A DNA stretch of 9,359 nt from Flavobacteriaceae bacterium. GTDB lineage: Bacteria; Bacteroidota; Bacteroidia; Flavobacteriales; Flavobacteriaceae. Numbering within the stretch: position 1 is the first letter of the stretch; the number at the start of each line of letters is the position of its first letter. The translations under genes and the position numbers were made by a program. The notes beneath the pieces are model-generated. The model was not told the origin of the DNA, searched no databases, and was given only the letters and a program-made list of their open reading frames with translations. The DNA lies in contig JAAZXZ010000113.1 in the NCBI GenBank assembly GCA_014239895.1, positions 1 to 9,359 of the forward strand, in the 5' to 3' direction. Below, piece by piece: positions 6,909-9,359 of this stretch.

Positions 6909-7793
6909 ATGGGACATCATCACGATCATCATCATCATTCTTCGAATAACATAAAAGTTGCTTTTTTTTTAAATTTTGCATTTACTATTTTAGAGATAAT
7001 TGGAGGTCTTTATGTAAATAGCATTGCAATTATATCAGATGCAATACATGATTTAGGAGATACGATTTCTTTGGGTACTTCATGGTATTTAGAAGAAAAA
7101 TCTTACAAGAAATCTAACAAGAAATTTTCTTTTGGATATAAAAGGTTTTCACTATTAGGAGCCCTTATAAATAGTGTTATACTAATTATTGGCTCTTTAT
7201 ATGTTATAACTGAAGCTGTTGGAAGAATTCTAGAACCTGAACATACTGACGCAAAGGGTATGATCTTTTTTGCAGTAATTGGTGTATTAGTTAATGGATA
7301 TGCTGCATGGAAATTAAGCAGTGGGAAAACCATGAATGAGAAGGTAGCTTCTTGGCATTTAGTTGAGGATGTGTTGGGATGGGTTGCTGTTCTAGTTGTG
7401 GGAATAATTTTAAATTTTAAAGATATACATTATCTAGATCCAGCGTTATCTCTTTTAATAACAATTTACATTTTATGGAATGTATTTATTAGACTAAAAC
7501 AGACTCTTTTTATTTTTTTACAAGGAGTTCCAGAAGATTTAGATATAAATGAAATTGAATCAAAAATTCTAAACATTGACTTTGTAAATTCAATTCATCA
7601 TATGCATGTATGGTCATTGGAAGGAGAGCATAATGTATTTACTGCTCATATTAAGATAGATGATAATTCAAATTTAAATAATTTTAAAAAGGTGAAATTT
7701 GATGTGAAGGATATTTTGAAGGAATACAAATTTGAGCATTATACGGTTGAGGTTGAATTTAATGATGAAAATTGTGATTTAGATGATAATTAA
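6909..7793 (+). CDS. Cation diffusion facilitator (CzcD-like metal exporter)
   Basis: This inner-membrane exporter belongs to the CDF family, which moves Zn2+ and similar divalent cations out of the cytoplasm using the proton gradient. The N-terminus is strikingly His-rich (MGHHHDHHHH, 1-10), a likely metal-sensing or buffering tail. Six membrane helices occupy roughly residues 15-205. The transport site follows the HxxxD pattern in both key helices: H47 and D51 in SDAIHDLGD (43-51), and H150 and D154 in WHLVEDVLGW (149-158). This pattern is typical of Zn/Co/Cd-type CDFs such as CzcD and ZitB. The C-terminal cytoplasmic domain has HHMHVW (230-235), and the protein ends in an acidic tail. Length 294 is normal. 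Its ATG is 1 bp after the pyrF stop and its last codons overlap the next gene by 11 bp, suggesting translational coupling both ways. The exact metal is not established. Confidence 0.92.
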   Translation: MGHHHDHHHHSSNNIKVAFFLNFAFTILEIIGGLYVNSIAIISDAIHDLGDTISLGTSWYLEEKSYKKSNKKFSFGYKRFSLLGALINSVILIIGSLYVITEAVGRILEPEHTDAKGMIFFAVIGVLVNGYAAWKLSSGKTMNEKVASWHLVEDVLGWVAVLVVGIILNFKDIHYLDPALSLLITIYILWNVFIRLKQTLFIFLQGVPEDLDINEIESKILNIDFVNSIHHMHVWSLEGEHNVFTAHIKIDDNSNLNNFKKVKFDVKDILKEYKFEHYTVEVEFNDENCDLDDN

Positions 7794-8733
7794 TTTACTC
7801 AGTATTTTAAGGGAAAATAAATTGATAGTCTTCATTTTATGTGCTACTATTTTTTCTTGTTCAGAATATAAGACATCAAATAACAATAATTTTATCACTG
7901 TTCTAGGAATAGCTCAGGACGCAGGATATCCGCATATTGGATGTAAAAAAGATTGTTGTAATAAAAATATAGGAGATAATAAATACTATGTAACTAGTAT
8001 TGGACTTACCGATATTGAGAATGGCAAGTATTATTTATTTGAGGCTACTCCTGATATTGGTGAACAAATCAAATATTTAAAAAGTGGTGTTACAAATAAA
8101 AAATTAATTGATGGAATATTATTAACGCATGCACATATAGGTCACTATTCTGGATTAATGTATTTAGGCAGAGAGGCTCTAGGAGCTAATAAAATTCCAA
8201 TTTATACCATGCCAAGAATGAAAAATTTTTTAGAGAACAATGGCCCCTGGAGTCAATTGATCTCATTAGACAATATCGATTTAAAGGAAATAAATCATAA
8301 TCAAAACATTCAATTATCAAATGAGTTAATAGTAACACCTTTTAATGTTCCTCATCGTGATGAATTTTCTGAAACGGTTGGGTATAAAATAATAGGGAAG
8401 AATAAGTCGGCGCTCTTTATTCCTGATATTGACAAATGGGATCTGTGGAAAAAGAGTATTGTAGACGAGGTAAAATCTGTTGATTATGCCTTTTTAGATG
8501 CTACTTTTTTTAGTGGAGATGAAATTAATAGATCTATGAAGGAAATTCCTCATCCTTTTGTTTTAGAGACTATAGATATTTTTATGGATGAAGATTTAGG
8601 CACAAAAAATAAAATACATTTCATACATTTTAATCATACTAACCCATTATTGAATCAAAAAATAAATCTCAGAGATAGTATATTAAAATTAGGATTTAAT
8701 TTTGCAAAGTTTGGCGATAAATACAATTTGTAG
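7783..8733 (+). CDS. PqqB-like metallo-beta-lactamase-fold lipoprotein
   Basis: This is a metallo-hydrolase of the PqqB-like branch of the beta-lactamase fold. The N-terminus has an export signal with a lipobox (IFSC, C26), so it is probably an envelope lipoprotein. The body shows LGIAQDAGYPHIGC (41-54) and the paired cysteines C58-C59, a family hallmark with C54 as a possible structural metal site. It also has the degenerate metal motif LTHAHIGHYSGL (114-125; H116, H118, H121), VPHRDEFSETVGY (189-201; H191), FIPDIDKW (212-219), LDATFFSGDE (238-247) and FIHFNHTNP (280-288; H285). PqqB acts in pyrroloquinoline quinone synthesis, but no other pqq gene is visible here, so this is better called PqqB-like; the substrate is unknown. 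The ATG at 7783 overlaps the CDF stop by 11 bp (ATGATAATTAA), which favours co-translation with the exporter. The length of 316 is close to that of the family. Confidence 0.87.
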   Translation: MIINLLSILRENKLIVFILCATIFSCSEYKTSNNNNFITVLGIAQDAGYPHIGCKKDCCNKNIGDNKYYVTSIGLTDIENGKYYLFEATPDIGEQIKYLKSGVTNKKLIDGILLTHAHIGHYSGLMYLGREALGANKIPIYTMPRMKNFLENNGPWSQLISLDNIDLKEINHNQNIQLSNELIVTPFNVPHRDEFSETVGYKIIGKNKSALFIPDIDKWDLWKKSIVDEVKSVDYAFLDATFFSGDEINRSMKEIPHPFVLETIDIFMDEDLGTKNKIHFIHFNHTNPLLNQKINLRDSILKLGFNFAKFGDKYNL

Positions 8734-8777
8734 ATTAAAAATAATTAACTTTATTCTTTAATACAATTTTTAATACT

Positions 8778-8876
8778 ATGGAAAATCAATGTAAATGTAC
8801 GTGTGAGGCTTGTGTAAACGGTGATTGCACGAATTGCTCTTGTGAAGAATGTTCTTGTGAAGAATGTTCCTGTTAA
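8778..8876 (+). CDS. Metallothionein-like cysteine-rich peptide (32 aa)
   Basis: A short frame from ATG 8778 to TAA 8874-8876 encodes 32 residues, 11 of them Cys (5, 7, 9, 12, 17, 20, 22, 25, 27, 30, 32). It has no His and no aromatic residue, and seven acidic residues against one Lys. The cysteines form chained C-x-C and C-x2-C motifs, as in CKCTCEAC (5-12) and CSCEECSC (20-27). That is the signature of a thiolate metal-cluster peptide, and the lack of aromatics is typical of metallothioneins. The likely role is cytoplasmic chelation of Zn, Cd or Cu(I). The second half is built from an exact 15-nt tandem repeat. The gene lies 44 bp after the PqqB-like lipoprotein gene and two genes after a CDF metal exporter. 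A degenerate -7 box (TAACTTTA, 8746-8753) might give it its own promoter. It is shorter than known bacterial metallothioneins such as SmtA (about 56 residues). Metal binding is inferred from composition alone. Confidence 0.78.
   Translation: MENQCKCTCEACVNGDCTNCSCEECSCEECSC
8838..8867 (+). repeat. Exact 15-nt tandem duplication within the Cys-rich gene
   Basis: TCTTGTGAAGAATGT occurs twice, back to back (8838-8852 and 8853-8867), followed by a partial third copy TCCTGT (8868-8873). Each unit encodes Ser-Cys-Glu-Glu-Cys, so each duplication adds one metal-binding C-x2-C module in frame. The perfect nucleotide identity suggests recent expansion by slippage or unequal recombination. Confidence 0.9.
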
Positions 8877-8951
8877 TTAACAAATATTTTATAGCTATAA
8901 TTATTAGTTTATCCCTATTTGAACAAGCTACCAATTGGCTCCTTCTTTAAT

Positions 8952-9359
8952 TCATTCTCTTTCTATTTCGTCCATTAAAAACTTTTCCCATCCTGGAGTA
9001 GAAGATTTTTCTTCATCAACAATTTTTTTAGCATCTTTAAGTAGTTGCCTAGCATCAAAAATTATTCCATCTTTTATTGTATACTTAATTCCTCCAACTC
9101 TTACTGCTTCATTATTATCATCAATTTTTATATCACCTGTTGCGTATAGATATTTCAGGTTTTTAAGAGGATTTTCTTCCATAATTATCATATCTGCATA
9201 TTTTCCAACTTCAATAGTTCCTATTTCTTTTTCCATACCAATTGCTTCAGCAGCATGAAGTGTAGCGGCCCTTATAACTTCCATTGGGTGAAAACCTGAC
9301 TCTCTAATAAGTTCAAGTTCTTGGATGTATCCAAAACCATAAAGATTATACATATAACC
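8952..9359 (-). CDS. Amidohydrolase family protein, C-terminal part
   Basis: This minus-strand frame enters from the right edge and ends at TGA (8952-8954), showing 135 residues. It is the end of an amidohydrolase-superfamily TIM-barrel hydrolase, of the imidazolonepropionase-like or secreted amidohydrolase type. The visible part has GFGYIQELELIRESGFHPMEVIRAAT, the final barrel helix, then HAAEAIGMEKEIGTIEVGKYADMIIMEENPLKN, the conserved closing beta-sandwich (GTIEVGKYAD, with the ADMIIME strand). A stretch matching VRVGGIKYTIKDGIIFDARQLL completes the sandwich, followed by a charged tail. The catalytic histidines and aspartate would lie upstream, beyond the window. The frame is open to the edge, so the Met at 9353 is internal and not the start. 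The substrate cannot be told from this end. It converges on the Cys-rich gene across 75 bp. Confidence 0.88.
   Translation of the reverse strand, partial: GYMYNLYGFGYIQELELIRESGFHPMEVIRAATLHAAEAIGMEKEIGTIEVGKYADMIIMEENPLKNLKYLYATGDIKIDDNNEAVRVGGIKYTIKDGIIFDARQLLKDAKKIVDEEKSSTPGWEKFLMDEIERE

Noticed and set aside
8889..8900. 12-bp palindrome TTATAGCTATAA after the Cys-rich gene as a terminator
   Set aside because: A perfect palindrome without a loop makes a poor hairpin and no T-run follows; it is more likely chance in A+T-rich DNA or an unproven protein site.
8935..9258. 107-codon plus-strand frame at the right end
   Set aside because: It lies antisense to the amidohydrolase, whose conserved GTIEVGKYAD region fixes the coding strand; the plus translation is Ser/Ile-rich shadow sequence.
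1..9359. Mobile elements, CRISPR arrays, tRNA or rRNA genes, phage or defence systems
   Set aside because: No transposase, integrase, terminal inverted repeats, spaced direct repeats, tRNA-like cloverleaf or rRNA sequence was seen; the genes are mostly core metabolism.

Overview
The window looks like chromosomal DNA from a low-G+C member of the Bacteroidota, probably an environmental or marine relative of the Flavobacteriia or Cytophagia. The evidence is the strong A+T bias, a secreted nuclease with a type IX secretion (T9SS) C-terminal sorting domain, a eukaryote-like type II glutamine synthetase, the long Bacteroidota form of PurM, the purM-prfA-pyrF gene order, almost no Shine-Dalgarno sequences, and -7 boxes of the form TAnnTTTG. 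I cannot name the species.

Layout. The left end holds two minus-strand genes: the N-terminus of a lipoprotein running off the window (1-97) and a very basic 51-residue protein (169-324). A 53-bp divergent gap separates them from a plus-strand pair: a T9SS-exported endonuclease I (378-1514) and a CaCA-family Na+/Ca2+ antiporter (1527-2468). That pair converges on a minus-strand glutamine synthetase, glnII (2481-3482), with an 11-bp inverted repeat across the junction. A 277-bp non-coding divergent region follows. Next comes a plus-strand gene train: purM (3760), prfA (GTG, 5003), pyrF (GTG, 6080), a CDF metal exporter with a His-rich N-terminus (6909), a PqqB-like metallo-beta-lactamase-fold lipoprotein (7783) and a 32-residue peptide with 11 cysteines (8778). 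The right end holds the C-terminal part of a minus-strand amidohydrolase.

How the genes fit together. purM, prfA and pyrF are housekeeping genes for purine synthesis, translation termination and pyrimidine synthesis, and glnII supplies glutamine to both nucleotide pathways. The three genes at the end of the train share a metal theme: a cation exporter, a probable metal-dependent envelope hydrolase and a metallothionein-like peptide. They follow with almost no spacing (1 bp, then an 11-bp overlap, then 44 bp), so they may be co-expressed.

Most of the window is ordinary core genome. The parts most worth a second look are the tiny cysteine-rich gene, the overlooked 51-residue basic gene, and the metal-related tail of the purM operon.
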